A DNA stretch of 41,136 nt from Lactiplantibacillus daoliensis (GCF_005405005.1 NZ_BJDH01000007.1:1-41136); one strand, 5' to 3'; shown: positions 10,515 through 20,797, numbered from the stretch's first letter. Numbers and translations: made by a program. Notes: generated by a model not told the origin, from the sequence alone.

Positions 10515-12113
10515 TTAGTGTTCCTTTCCTTTTAAAACTGACTTCATCACTCGCTTACCATAGGGTAAAACCAACCACTCCCGAATCGTAAACAACCGAA
10601 CCGCGATGGCGCCCACGACAAACACTAAAACGCCGACAATCACACCGACTAATGTAATTAAACCCGCCATCCGCCGATCTGTGGCCAAAACGGGACCCAC
10701 TAGTGCTTGGATTTCATGACTCGTCAATAAGACGGCCACCCCCATGATGCCACTGACAGAAACCAATTTAACTAAATAACCACTCTCTAATAAAACTTGT
10801 TGTAAATCTTCTGGTGAGCCAACCCACATGATTGCAAACATCACACCTAAACTGGCCACCGTCGTTAAACTAGCCCCGTTGATGCCAAAGTGGACGACCA
10901 TTAAATAATTAAGACCAACCTTAGTCACTAAGCCCGCGATAATCCCAACGATCATCGCCGTATACTGATCCAAACTCTGTAGGACACTAGTATACGTTGT
11001 GATCAATGCTGCAAAGAGAATACTAAAAACGTAAACTCGTAACGCGGTTGTGCCTTCCATCGAACCAAATAGCAGCCGGTTAATTTGTGGCATTAAAGCG
11101 ACTAGTCCAACCGTCGCCGCCATCGATAAGGCCAAACTAACATGCACCATGGCCCGGGTATGACGTTTAAACTCAATCACTTGTCGTTTGGCTAACGCAT
11201 TGGTCAAAGCTGGTAATAGCGTTGCGGAAAATGAGGTTGCGACCACTAGTCCTAGTTGGACTAACGGTTGGCCACGGTCATAGACCCCTTTGATCGATTT
11301 GGCGATTTCAATTGGTAAGCCTTGCCGTACCAGCCCGCGCATAACTGAAAATGAATCGACTAACTGTAACAAGATGACCACCGCTGCCACGAGACATAAC
11401 GTGCCACCTTCAACAATGAAACGATGCGCTAATTTGCGATAGCTCGGTAACGGATGGGTCGCAACCGGTGCTGGCGCCAATAAATGATGTAACCCAAAGC
11501 TCACAAAAATCAACGACGAGCAGACGGCCGCAATTGGGGCTGAGCTCATGGCCCAAGCACCCATGTGGTAATCGTCCCACCCGCGATTAAGACTGAAATA
11601 AGCGGCCATGATAATCACACCGACTCGTACCGTTTGTTCGATTAACTGCGAAACGGCGGTTGGCCCCATCAAGAAATTACCTTGATAATATCCCCGACCG
11701 GTCGCTAGCCATGGCATAAACACAAACATCCAGGCAACGGCGCCAATAATAGGTGCTAATTTAATATCGCCCATCCGCAAGGCAATCCAGTTGGCACCCA
11801 ACTGAAGCACCAAAAAGATGATTAACGACAACACACTTAGAATGTGAAATGCTCGTCGCGTGACTAATGACTTGCTGGTCTCATCTGGCTGTTCCGCAAC
11901 TAGTTTAGAAATAAACGTTGGAAAACCGTTCAATGCAAAAGTCATGCCAATCCCGTAAATGGGATAAATCTGCTGATAAACGTAAAAGCCGGTATTGCCC
12001 ACCATATTTTGAAATGGAATCCGGTAGACCGCACTTAAAATCTTCGCCACTAACGACGAAATTGAAAGTATCAAAGCCCCCCGAAACATGGTGTTCAGGT
12101 GATCTTTTGGCAT
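10515..12113 (-). CDS. MOP-family polysaccharide or lipid flippase (YabM/SpoVB-like)
   Basis: Integral membrane protein of the MOP (MATE/Wzx/MurJ) superfamily, expected to flip lipid-linked sugars or peptidoglycan precursors across the membrane. The 532-residue product has about 12-14 hydrophobic segments. It begins with the family pattern GALILSISSLVAKILSAVYRIPFQ and carries the motif SATLLPALTNALAKR in the middle. No soluble domain is present. Start ATG 12113 has AGAAGGGA upstream. It lies 19 bases after mfd and 3 bases before rqcP. In Bacillus the same place is held by yabM. The substrate cannot be told from sequence; lipid II and an exopolysaccharide intermediate are both possible. Confidence 0.88.
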   Translation of the reverse strand: MPKDHLNTMFRGALILSISSLVAKILSAVYRIPFQNMVGNTGFYVYQQIYPIYGIGMTFALNGFPTFISKLVAEQPDETSKSLVTRRAFHILSVLSLIIFLVLQLGANWIALRMGDIKLAPIIGAVAWMFVFMPWLATGRGYYQGNFLMGPTAVSQLIEQTVRVGVIIMAAYFSLNRGWDDYHMGAWAMSSAPIAAVCSSLIFVSFGLHHLLAPAPVATHPLPSYRKLAHRFIVEGGTLCLVAAVVILLQLVDSFSVMRGLVRQGLPIEIAKSIKGVYDRGQPLVQLGLVVATSFSATLLPALTNALAKRQVIEFKRHTRAMVHVSLALSMAATVGLVALMPQINRLLFGSMEGTTALRVYVFSILFAALITTYTSVLQSLDQYTAMIVGIIAGLVTKVGLNYLMVVHFGINGASLTTVASLGVMFAIMWVGSPEDLQQVLLESGYLVKLVSVSGIMGVAVLLTSHEIQALVGPVLATDRRMAGLITLVGVIVGVLVFVVGAIAVRLFTIREWLVLPYGKRVMKSVLKGKEH

Positions 12114-12132
12114 AACAATTCCCTTCTACCGA

Positions 12133-15100
12133 TTACTTACTCGGTGTCGCCGTTTCGGCTGGTGCCAAGACGGCGCCCAACTGTTGTACGAATAACGTCA
12201 GCTGTTCTAACCAAGCTGACTCGGACATTTTCGGCTGAATCACTAATTTAACCTTCATTTTATCATCATCAATACCAACTGTCGCTCGTAATTTCGTTTT
12301 TGCCAATGCCTTAAAGATATCTTTAGTATCTAGCTTGGCGGTCCCCTGCTTCGACAAGGTCAAATGGAGATCACTGTCTAAACGTTGAATTTTCTCAATT
12401 AAGGCTTCATCCGCTAAGAGTTTTAGCTTACCAACCGCCAATAAACCAGCAACTTCGGCCGGATAATCCCCGAAACGGTCAATTAAATCAGCTTGAACTT
12501 CCAAGAACTGATCATTATTTTCCAACTGGCGAATCCGCTTGTAGATTTCAATTTTTTGACGTTCATCTTCAATATAGGTGGTTGGTAAATAAGCTTCAAT
12601 ACCCAACTCAATCGTGGCATCTGTTTTGACTTTTGCTTGCTTACCACGTTTCTTAGCCACAGCTTCAGATAACATTTGCGTATATAAATCGTACCCAACT
12701 GAATCAATAAAACCGTGTTGTTGTTTACCCAATAAGTTCCCAGCACCACGAATGGATAGATCGCGCATCGCAATCTTGAAACCAGAACCCAATTCAGTAA
12801 AGTCCTTAATCGCTTGCAGCCGTTTTTCACCGACTTCGGTCAACACTTTATTTTGTTGATACGTGAAGTATGAATAAGCGACACGACTACTACGACCAAT
12901 TCGACCTCGTAATTGATACAGCTGCGATAGGCCCATATGATCCGCATTTTCAACAAATAACGTGTTCACATTTGGAATATCGACCCCGGTTTCAATAATC
13001 GTCGTCGTCACCAAGACATCATACTCACCACGAATAAAGTCGTATAAAATACCTTCTAATTGTGACTCTGGCATTTGCCCATCAATATGCGCAACCGCGG
13101 CATCAGGAACCAAGTCCTTAATCTGCGCCACAACTTTTTCAATATCATGCACGCGATTATGCAGATAGAAGACCTGCCCATTCCGTTGCATCTCACGCTC
13201 AATACCTTCTTTAACGACCCCGAAATTCTGTTCCATGACATAGGTCTGAATCGGATAACGGTTAGTTGGTGGCGTTTCGATGACTGATAAATCCCGGACA
13301 CCCAACATCGACATGTGTAACGTTCTTGGAATTGGTGTGGCGGTCAAAGTTAAGACGTCCACGCTGGCTTTCATTTCCTTTAGCCGTTCCTTATGCTTCA
13401 CACCAAATCGTTGTTCTTCATCGATGATTAGCAGACCGAGATCCGCAAATTTCACATCTTTGGATAACAAGCGGTGGGTCCCAACGACAATATCAATATC
13501 GCCATCCGCCAGCTGTTTAACAGTCTCCTTCATTTCCTTGCCAGTCCGGAAACGCGACAACATCCCAACATTCACCGGATAACCTTCAAACCGATTGAGC
13601 ATCGTTTCGTAATGTTGTTGTGCCAAAATCGTGGTCGGCACTAAAAAAGCGACCTGCTTACCAGCTTCAATGGCTTTAAACGCAGCTCGTAAAGCCACTT
13701 CCGTTTTCCCATAACCGACATCACCAACCAGCAACCGATCCATTGGTTTCGGCCGTTCCATATCATGCTTAATTTCGTCAATACTCCGCAACTGATCCGG
13801 TGTTTCAGGATATGGGAATTCATTGTCAAAATCATGCTGATAGCTGTCGTCCGGTGGAAATGGGAAGCCTTTCTCTGCTTCACGTTGCGCGTATAGCTCA
13901 ACCAGTTCATCCGCAATATCTTCAATCTTAGCGGCAACTTTTCGTTTAGCCTTCGTCCATTCAGTCCCGCCCAATTTGTTAATGTGTGGCGTCTTAGACT
14001 CTGAAGAAACGTACTTTTGAACCAGATTTAACTGGGTCACTGGAATGAAAATCTTCGCATTATTTTGGTAAGCAATGGTGATGTAATCTTGATGGACACC
14101 GTCGACTTCCATCGTCTGCATACCCACATATTTCCCAATCCCATGGTTCACATGGACGACAAAGTCCCCTGGTTTGAGGTCAGTATAACTTTTCAGCCGT
14201 TCCGCATTCGCTAAGGTCTGCCGGCGCGGTCGCTTTTTAGCAACTTTCTTGAACATTTCCTGTTCGGTCACAATGACTAAATGTCCATCTGGAAATTCAA
14301 ACCCATTTTGCAAAGTGCCTTGAACAATTTGAACGGCTCCCGGTTGCAGATTCTCCGCTTTCGTCATGATGGCTTCGATCTCGAAGTCATCCAGCGTATT
14401 GCTAACCTTGGTTAACCGTTCAGCTTCCGACACCATCAAAACAACAGTCTGTTTCAGTTTATGCCAGCGATCTAGTTCCGTTTTCAAAGCTGGTAATTGG
14501 CCAAAAAATTCTTGCATTGGTCGTGTTCGCACCGCTGTAATCTGTGCGAGCCGCACGTTACCAATTCCTTTTTGAAAAAGCGAAACGAGGATCTGGGCAT
14601 GGTCGTCGGCCTTCAACAGGTCCCGCATATCATTCCCGTAGTTGGCAGTCGATAAAACTTTATGATGCGCTAACTGATCCGTAATCCAATCAGCTTCTCC
14701 TTGAAGTAACTGTTGTTCACTATCTAAGATGCGTGAGTATTCATCAAAAATCACCACGCCATCCGCTTGCACGTAATCAAAAATACTCGTTTTACTACTA
14801 TAGAAATATTCACCGTATAACAGTAAATCGTTCCCAATGAGCCCTTTTTGCATATCAGCTAATGGCTGAGCTAAATTATCGGCCAACGTTTGTCGATCCG
14901 GTGCCTTAAGCTTTTTAGACTCAGCTGCCATCGCCTTCGTCAATCGTTCGGCCCCAGCAGTCATCATCGCCTGTGTCAAAATGAAATCCGTGGCTGGCAA
15001 AACAGTAAACGTCTCAAGATTATCGACCGACCGTTGGGTTTCCGGATCAAAATACTTCAAGGTATCGATTTCCGTATCAAACAGATCTAATCGAATTGGA

Positions 15101-15663
15101 TAATCTGCATCTAACGGATAAATATCGACAATTGACCCCCGAACCGCAAAGTCACCCGGACGAGCTACTAATTTTTCTTTGATATAGCCCATATCGTGTA
15201 ACTGAACTTGTAATTTTTCTAAATCAACATCATTGCCAACGGTTAACGGCAAGCGGGCGGCTTTAAACTGGTCAACTGGCGGCAAAAAGCGCCGGGCACC
15301 AGAAACCGACGTCACCACAATCGCTGGTTGATCACTGAGTAATGCGTTCAGCGCTTGCACCCGTTGTGAGCGATACTCTGGGGAACTCGTCGCAATTTCT
15401 GACGCGACCATTTCTTCGGCCGGAAACAAAAAGACTTGATCTTCAGCTAACAAACCGCTTAAATCATCGACCATTTGGCTCGCATGAAAGAGATTATCCG
15501 TCACAATCAATAAGGAATGCTTGAGTTGGCGGAATAAGGCACTCACATAAACGGTGCGGGCTGAGCCGTTTAACCCCGTAATTAACTGACGACTTGCCGG
15601 GCTAATGCCGGCTAAGATCGTCTGAAAATCTGGCGTTTGTTCAACAATCGCTTCAATATCCAT
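12133..15663 (-). CDS. mfd: Transcription-repair coupling factor Mfd
   Basis: DNA translocase that removes RNA polymerase stalled at lesions and recruits UvrA. The 1176-residue product has the full layout: UvrB-like N-terminal domains (1 to about 340), the RNA-polymerase interaction domain (DFVVHVNHGIGKYVG near 500), and RecG-like helicase domains with Walker A VGDVGYGKT near residue 650 and DEEQRFG near 750. These are followed by the TRG motif region (RGRIGRSSRVAYSYF) and a C-terminal D7 domain. Start ATG 15663 has AGGAGG upstream. It lies 18 bases after pth and 19 before the flippase, in one apparent operon. Length is normal and no lesion is seen. Confidence 0.98.
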   Translation of the reverse strand: MDIEAIVEQTPDFQTILAGISPASRQLITGLNGSARTVYVSALFRQLKHSLLIVTDNLFHASQMVDDLSGLLAEDQVFLFPAEEMVASEIATSSPEYRSQRVQALNALLSDQPAIVVTSVSGARRFLPPVDQFKAARLPLTVGNDVDLEKLQVQLHDMGYIKEKLVARPGDFAVRGSIVDIYPLDADYPIRLDLFDTEIDTLKYFDPETQRSVDNLETFTVLPATDFILTQAMMTAGAERLTKAMAAESKKLKAPDRQTLADNLAQPLADMQKGLIGNDLLLYGEYFYSSKTSIFDYVQADGVVIFDEYSRILDSEQQLLQGEADWITDQLAHHKVLSTANYGNDMRDLLKADDHAQILVSLFQKGIGNVRLAQITAVRTRPMQEFFGQLPALKTELDRWHKLKQTVVLMVSEAERLTKVSNTLDDFEIEAIMTKAENLQPGAVQIVQGTLQNGFEFPDGHLVIVTEQEMFKKVAKKRPRRQTLANAERLKSYTDLKPGDFVVHVNHGIGKYVGMQTMEVDGVHQDYITIAYQNNAKIFIPVTQLNLVQKYVSSESKTPHINKLGGTEWTKAKRKVAAKIEDIADELVELYAQREAEKGFPFPPDDSYQHDFDNEFPYPETPDQLRSIDEIKHDMERPKPMDRLLVGDVGYGKTEVALRAAFKAIEAGKQVAFLVPTTILAQQHYETMLNRFEGYPVNVGMLSRFRTGKEMKETVKQLADGDIDIVVGTHRLLSKDVKFADLGLLIIDEEQRFGVKHKERLKEMKASVDVLTLTATPIPRTLHMSMLGVRDLSVIETPPTNRYPIQTYVMEQNFGVVKEGIEREMQRNGQVFYLHNRVHDIEKVVAQIKDLVPDAAVAHIDGQMPESQLEGILYDFIRGEYDVLVTTTIIETGVDIPNVNTLFVENADHMGLSQLYQLRGRIGRSSRVAYSYFTYQQNKVLTEVGEKRLQAIKDFTELGSGFKIAMRDLSIRGAGNLLGKQQHGFIDSVGYDLYTQMLSEAVAKKRGKQAKVKTDATIELGIEAYLPTTYIEDERQKIEIYKRIRQLENNDQFLEVQADLIDRFGDYPAEVAGLLAVGKLKLLADEALIEKIQRLDSDLHLTLSKQGTAKLDTKDIFKALAKTKLRATVGIDDDKMKVKLVIQPKMSESAWLEQLTLFVQQLGAVLAPAETATPSK

Positions 15664-15681
15664 AGCGACTTTTTCCTCCTA

Positions 15682-16239
15682 TCAGTTATATTGATTCATC
15701 AAGGCAGCAAAATCGTCAGTCGCGATCCAAGCTTCGATGGCCGCCACCGCGGTTATTTTTGCATCATTAAAAAGTGGCAACTGTGCCGGTGTGAACTTGC
15801 CCAAGACATAATCGACAACACTCATCTTTTGAGGATGTTCAATGCCCACTTTGACCCGCTTAAACTGCTGATCACCAACGTGGGCGATGATACTCTTAAT
15901 CCCATTATGACCACCAGCGGACCCTTTCTGTTTTAAACGCACTTTGCCCAATGGCAGATCCAGATCATCATGAACCACCAATAGATCGGCCGGTTCAATA
16001 TTGTAATACGCCATCAAAGGCCCAACCGCACGACCGGACTCATTCATATAAGTCGATGGCTTTACAATCAAAAGCTTTTCACCATCTACAAAGGCAGTCG
16101 CCACTTCGGCTTCAAATTTACTTGTTTTAAAGTCCGCATTTAACTTAGCGGCAATTTCATCAACAACCATGAACCCAACATTATGTCGTGTCTGCGCATA
16201 CTTTTGTCCAATATTTCCTAATCCAACAATCATTTTCAT
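15682..16239 (-). CDS. pth: Peptidyl-tRNA hydrolase
   Basis: Releases tRNA from peptidyl-tRNA that drops off ribosomes; essential in bacteria. The 185-residue protein begins MKMIVGLGN and shows the active-site N9 and H19 (TRHNVG), the VVHDDLDLPLG segment and GGHNGIKS. The start is ATG 16239, where the conserved N terminus begins, with a GGGAG about 12 bases upstream. In-frame upstream codons would add 11 residues foreign to the family. It heads the block pth-mfd-flippase-rqcP-divIC-yabR. Upstream are a terminator-like hairpin and an extended -10 promoter. Confidence 0.96.
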   Translation of the reverse strand: MKMIVGLGNIGQKYAQTRHNVGFMVVDEIAAKLNADFKTSKFEAEVATAFVDGEKLLIVKPSTYMNESGRAVGPLMAYYNIEPADLLVVHDDLDLPLGKVRLKQKGSAGGHNGIKSIIAHVGDQQFKRVKVGIEHPQKMSVVDYVLGKFTPAQLPLFNDAKITAVAAIEAWIATDDFAALMNQYN

Positions 16240-16272
16240 TTTAAGTGATAACTCCCATAGTCTCGTTGACAT

Positions 16273-16309
16273 GCAAAACAGGCCGAACCAGAGTCAAACT
16301 GATTCGGCA
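16273..16309 (-). terminator. Terminator-like hairpin in the pth leader
   Basis: Stem GCCGAA / TTCGGC (16282-16287 with 16303-16308) extended by CAG/CTG, followed on the minus strand by CTGTTTTG. It stands about 40 bases before the pth start and behind the probable pth promoter. It could be an attenuator or the scar of an older terminator. No minus-strand gene lies upstream for it to terminate. Confidence 0.4.
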
Positions 16310-16420
16310 GCATTACTTGCACGATTAATTAACGTTTTTAGTTTTAGATGTGACAATAACTTTCCGCTCCGATTGGTCTGACTGACGCTGGAGCGTGGAA
16401 ATCACATTTTTAGTTCAACC

Positions 16421-16481
16421 AGTATACCACAAACCGGCCTGCAATGCCTATTTGAAGCGCCTGTTGGTATGCGGTTTGTGG
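16421..16481 (-). promoter_or_regulatory. pth extended -10 promoter inside an inverted repeat
   Basis: On the minus strand there is TGGTATACT (16429 to 16421), an extended -10 identical to that of ldh; no good -35 is seen. The TGG overlaps the left arm of a perfect 10-bp inverted repeat, CCACAAACCG (16427-16436) and CGGTTTGTGG (16472-16481). This position would suit an operator. Confidence 0.4.
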
Positions 16482-16500
16482 ACTAGCAGATTGCGCTTAA

Positions 16501-16545
16501 TTGCCGCCTACCGGTCGGGTCGTTTAGGGCTGGACCTCACGGCTA
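16501..16545 (-). repeat. Short form of the GCCGTGAGGTC/GGTAGGCGGC element
   Basis: On the minus strand this 45-bp segment begins TAGCCGTGAGGTC and ends GACCGGTAGGCGGCAA. Both ends match those of the longer element at 17067-17229, which lies in the opposite orientation. The roughly 118 internal bases of the long form are absent. It therefore looks like an internal-deletion derivative or minimal unit. Confidence 0.7.
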
Positions 16546-17066
16546 TGTTACCTGAACTATTTTGAAGCTGGAATAAAACACTAAATATTGATAGCACAAC
16601 TAAAAGTTGCAATTTGCGGAAAATGGACTTTATAAAAAAGCATCTGGTTGAAGTGAGCCCTCTTTGTTGGACACAAATTTATGCTGCCCGTTGGATGACG
16701 ATTTCCCGATAACCATTTTTATCACGTTTGATTGGTGGAATCACGCCAATTAAATTTGAGACACCTTTTCGATTCATGGACACTTACTTGCTTCATTAAT
16801 TGATGTATTCATCATAAACCCTGCACTTAACTCCCTAGCAAGAAAAAGAGTCATTTTTTACGCTTAGATAGAACAGGGCTTTATTTACTAACCGTGAAAC
16901 TTCGACTTTGAAATTACGATTAAGCCGCAGAAATCACTTTATCTGCGCTCAGAATTGATAAAGCACACAAAAATTTACTTTTGTTCTTACTAGCTTCAGA
17001 GTGGTTACACAACAAGAAGTTATGACACTGATGGTTTAAACATTCCAAACAATTGAACAGCTAGTA
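16546..17066. other. Gene-free spacer with an IS3-like end
   Basis: No convincing gene. At about 16651-16690 the sequence GAAGTGAGCCC, then TTGGACA, then AAATTTATGCT resembles an IS3-family terminal repeat. It aligns base for base over much of its length with 39232-39271 in the same orientation. A short minus-strand open frame follows it but resembles nothing I recognise. The rest is AT-rich and flanked by inverted copies of the short and long repeat, so the spacer may have been rearranged by insertion and loss. Confidence 0.45.
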
Positions 17067-17229
17067 TAGCCGTGAGGTCGCGCTCATTTAGGGCTCAGTG
17101 GTGAAATTTTACTTAGCAGGCGGTGGGCTTCTGGCTAGTTAGTAAAAGGCTGGCTTTCGAGACCGCTTTTTGGCTCGAAAACAGCCCACCACGTTCTAGC
17201 CCTAAATGAACGCGACCGGTAGGCGGCAA
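17067..17229 (+). repeat. Long form of the GCCGTGAGGTC/GGTAGGCGGC element
   Basis: A 163-bp non-coding element with nested inverted repeats. The 20-base outer arms at 17076-17095 and 17198-17217 have one mismatch. The middle arms are GGTGGGCT (17122-17129) and AGCCCACC (17183-17190). The inner arms are TTTCGAG (17155-17161) and CTCGAAA (17174-17180). It ends 185 bases before the ldh start, so it is probably outside the ldh transcript. A short form lies inverted at 16501-16545. No coding capacity. It resembles a MITE or REP-like hairpin element. Confidence 0.75.
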
Positions 17230-17360
17230 ACTACTCACTATCTAACAGTTCTCATCAAACACAAATTGCGTCCAATAAAATGCACGTTTCAAGCCTTGGT
17301 AAGCTTAATGATACTTCCATTAAAAGCACAGCCGTTTTAGCGACTTAACAGGGATAGTCA

Positions 17361-17369
17361 TGGTATACT
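17361..17369 (+). promoter_or_regulatory. ldh promoter (extended -10)
   Basis: TGGTATACT gives TGn plus the -10 TATACT (17364-17369). The -35 region around 17341-17346 is poor, so the extended -10 probably carries the promoter. Transcription would start about 40 bases before the TTG start codon of ldh. Confidence 0.65.
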
Positions 17370-17408
17370 CAAATCGTTGAAAAACAAATTTTCGTTATGA
17401 GAGGATGA

Positions 17409-18377
<969 letters not shown>

Positions 18378-18396
18378 ACTTGCTTAAATGATTGCG

Positions 18397-18431
18397 AGCA
18401 CTTACTGGTAACTACTGGTAAGTGCTTTTTT
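18397..18431 (+). terminator. Terminator of ldh
   Basis: Nine-base stem AGCACTTAC / GTAAGTGCT followed by six T residues, about 20 bases after the ldh stop codon. Confidence 0.85.
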
Positions 18432-18526
18432 GTGCAACCACCCCTATAGCCAGCCTAGCATTTGCACTTAACATGAAAGTGTAATAAGGTGAGATTATTA
18501 CGACACATTTCTCGGGGGCAATTCAC

Positions 18527-19921
18527 ATGGAACACAAACGCGGCCTAAGCATTGCTGGGGGGATCGTTGGACTACTCGCCATCGGTTATATTGCCACCAG
18601 TTTAGTTTGGCAGCATCAGCAAACCTTTCTTTCCAATACTCAAGTTGCTGGCATCAACGTCAGCGGTCAAACTGCGACGCAAGCCGCACCTAAAGTTAGT
18701 CATGTACTCGAACATCGGACCTATCACGTCACAGAAAACGGCCAAACGCGCTATTCATTTACGAGTAAGTCGGCTGGAATCACCGTTAATACCAAAAAAG
18801 AACTGACTCAGTTAGTTCACCAACAGAATTACTGGCGCTGGCCATTAGCCTTAATGCAATCTGCCAGTCGCTCAAAAACAGCTAGCATCGGTCAACTACA
18901 TGTCAGTCAAGCTAACATGTCCAAGTTGTTAGCCAACATTACCAAAACAACGACGCAAACCAAGCGGACGTCGACTGAGAATGCAAAATTAGTTTATTTG
19001 AACGATCACGTTGAAATCAAAAAAGAAATTCAAGGAACTGAAATCAGTCAGGCGAAGCTCAAGCAAACGGTTGCTCAAGCCATTGATACCGGTCAAACAA
19101 ACATTGATCTGAAAAAGGCTTATGTGACACCAACTGTTACTAGTACTAGCCAAAACCTAAAGACGGCTAAAAAGCGTACGCAAAAATATGCGAGCGAAAA
19201 AGCCACATACAATATCAATGGGAATAAATTTCAAATTCCACACGATACGATTTTGAGTTGGCTCAAGGTTGATAAGGCTGGTAAAGTCAGTTTGGACCAA
19301 GTAGCCGTCAAGACTTACGTTGACCAGTTGAATGATAAGTATCATACCTATCATACGACTCGTACCTTTAAAAGTACGCAACGTGGTGACGTCAAAATTG
19401 ATGGCGGTCTCTACGGTTGGACCATCAAATCTGCCGATGAAACCAAGGCGTTGTCTAAAGACGTCCTCGCTGGGAAAGACTTCAATCGTTCCCCAGTGAC
19501 GACTGGCTCTGGCTACCATAACAATCGGCAAGATATTGGATCCACCTATATTGAAGTCGATAAGCAGGCCCAACACATGTGGGTTTACGTTGACGGCCAA
19601 GTTAAGGTTTCAACGGATGTTGTCACTGGGAAACCTGGTCAACACGAAACAACTACCGGTGTTTGGAGCGTTTGGAGTAAACAACGTAACAGTACCTTAA
19701 AGGGTGACAATGATGATGGCTCCGACTATGCGCAACCGGTCGCCTATTGGATGCCTTTCGGTGATACTGGTCAAGGGATTCACGATTCGCCTTGGCAAAA
19801 ACAGTACGGTGGCACCTGGTATAAGACCCATGGTTCGCACGGCTGCGTGAACACCCCACCAACCGAAGTCGCTAAAGTTTACGATGCGATTCCAGTTGGA
19901 ACGCCCGTGGTTATTTTCTAA
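18527..19921 (+). CDS. L,D-transpeptidase (YkuD) with PG-binding domain, membrane-anchored
   Basis: Likely cell-wall enzyme that forms or exchanges 3-3 type peptidoglycan links. The 464-residue product has a short basic N terminus and one membrane segment (about 7-27, LSIAGGIVGLLAIGYIATSLV). A long extracytoplasmic region of the PG_binding_4 type (about 35-330) follows, then a C-terminal YkuD domain. The active-site motif is HGSHGCVN with the catalytic cysteine near residue 438. Start ATG 18527 follows a GGGGG eleven or so bases upstream. It sits alone between two terminators. L,D-transpeptidases make cells less dependent on penicillin-binding proteins, but whether this one cross-links, anchors or edits cannot be read here. 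Confidence 0.9.
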   Translation: MEHKRGLSIAGGIVGLLAIGYIATSLVWQHQQTFLSNTQVAGINVSGQTATQAAPKVSHVLEHRTYHVTENGQTRYSFTSKSAGITVNTKKELTQLVHQQNYWRWPLALMQSASRSKTASIGQLHVSQANMSKLLANITKTTTQTKRTSTENAKLVYLNDHVEIKKEIQGTEISQAKLKQTVAQAIDTGQTNIDLKKAYVTPTVTSTSQNLKTAKKRTQKYASEKATYNINGNKFQIPHDTILSWLKVDKAGKVSLDQVAVKTYVDQLNDKYHTYHTTRTFKSTQRGDVKIDGGLYGWTIKSADETKALSKDVLAGKDFNRSPVTTGSGYHNNRQDIGSTYIEVDKQAQHMWVYVDGQVKVSTDVVTGKPGQHETTTGVWSVWSKQRNSTLKGDNDDGSDYAQPVAYWMPFGDTGQGIHDSPWQKQYGGTWYKTHGSHGCVNTPPTEVAKVYDAIPVGTPVVIF

Positions 19922-19935
19922 TTTAAATTTAATTT

Positions 19936-19973
19936 AAAAAGTCAGTGTGCCGAATACGGTCACTGACTTTTTT
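19936..19973 (+). terminator. Terminator of the L,D-transpeptidase gene
   Basis: Stem AAAAGTCAGTG / CACTGACTTTT with a 13-base loop, flanked by A and T runs, 15 bases after the stop codon. Confidence 0.85.
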
Positions 19974-20073
19974 AGTTAGTAGGCATGACTCCGCGCATAA
20001 AACGTCCCTATCAGTTATCATTTTATGGTATCATTTATTAAAACAAACTAATAAATCTGGGGGATCATTCGTT

Positions 20074-20712
20074 ATGTTATTAAAAACTCTCGTTAAACCT
20101 AAAGAACGTTTAACTACGGTGAACGCCGATGCCACTTTAGAAGAAGCTTTACAAGTGCTTGAAGATTCTGGCTTCCGTTGTGTACCGATTTTAGACGAAA
20201 CTGGGCATATCTTCCGTGGTAATATCTATAAAATGCATATCTATCGTCATAAATCGCGTGGCGGCGACATGTCACTACCCGTTACTTCATTGCTTAAAAA
20301 TGCGACCAAGACGATTCAAGTCGACTCTGCCTTCTATAACGTTTTCTTCTCCATCAAGGATTTACCTTATATCGCAGTATTAGACGAACATGGCTACTTC
20401 TATGGTATTTTGACACATACCCGTTTGCTCGACATGCTGTCACAATCTTGGAACGTCAATGTTGGTAGTTATGTGCTCACGGTCGTTTCAATTGGTGAAC
20501 GTGGCGACTTGGCTGCGATGGCTAAGATCATTACGAAATACACTTCAATCGCAAGTTGTATGACTTTAGATGTTCAAAACGGTACACTGGGTCACCGGAC
20601 GCTCTTCACTTTACCTGAAGATGTCGATACCGAAAAGCTCAAGCGTATTACCGATAACTTGAACCGGAAACAATTCAAAGTCATCGAAGTTGAAGACTTA
20701 CAAACCGAATAA
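20074..20712 (+). CDS. cbpA: Tandem CBS plus ACT-like domain protein (probable c-di-AMP receptor, CbpA type)
   Basis: Cytosolic regulatory protein of 212 residues. Two CBS motifs (about 8-60 and 72-130) form a Bateman module that binds nucleotides. An ACT-like C-terminal domain follows (about 135-205, from VLTVVSIGERGDLAAMAKII). This layout resembles the Listeria c-di-AMP-binding protein CbpA, so binding of c-di-AMP is the best guess; the ligand is not shown by sequence. Start ATG 20074 is preceded by GGGGGA. Longer in-frame readings would run through the terminator of the previous gene. A TGGTATCAT extended -10 (about 20027-20034) is a candidate promoter. A bidirectional terminator follows. 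The symbol is tentative. Confidence 0.75.
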   Translation: MLLKTLVKPKERLTTVNADATLEEALQVLEDSGFRCVPILDETGHIFRGNIYKMHIYRHKSRGGDMSLPVTSLLKNATKTIQVDSAFYNVFFSIKDLPYIAVLDEHGYFYGILTHTRLLDMLSQSWNVNVGSYVLTVVSIGERGDLAAMAKIITKYTSIASCMTLDVQNGTLGHRTLFTLPEDVDTEKLKRITDNLNRKQFKVIEVEDLQTE

Positions 20713-20726
20713 CAGATTGAAAATTA

Positions 20727-20766
20727 AAATGGCTGGCAGCTCAAATTCGAGTTGCCAACCATTTTT
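20727..20766. terminator. Shared terminator between cbpA and the LPXTG gene
   Basis: Stem ATGGCTGGCAgCTC / GAGtTGCCAaCCAT with a five-base loop. T-rich tracts lie on both sides, so it can stop both converging genes. Confidence 0.8.
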
Positions 20767-20797
20767 ATTATTTCGATAATTTATCAAACCTCAAACG

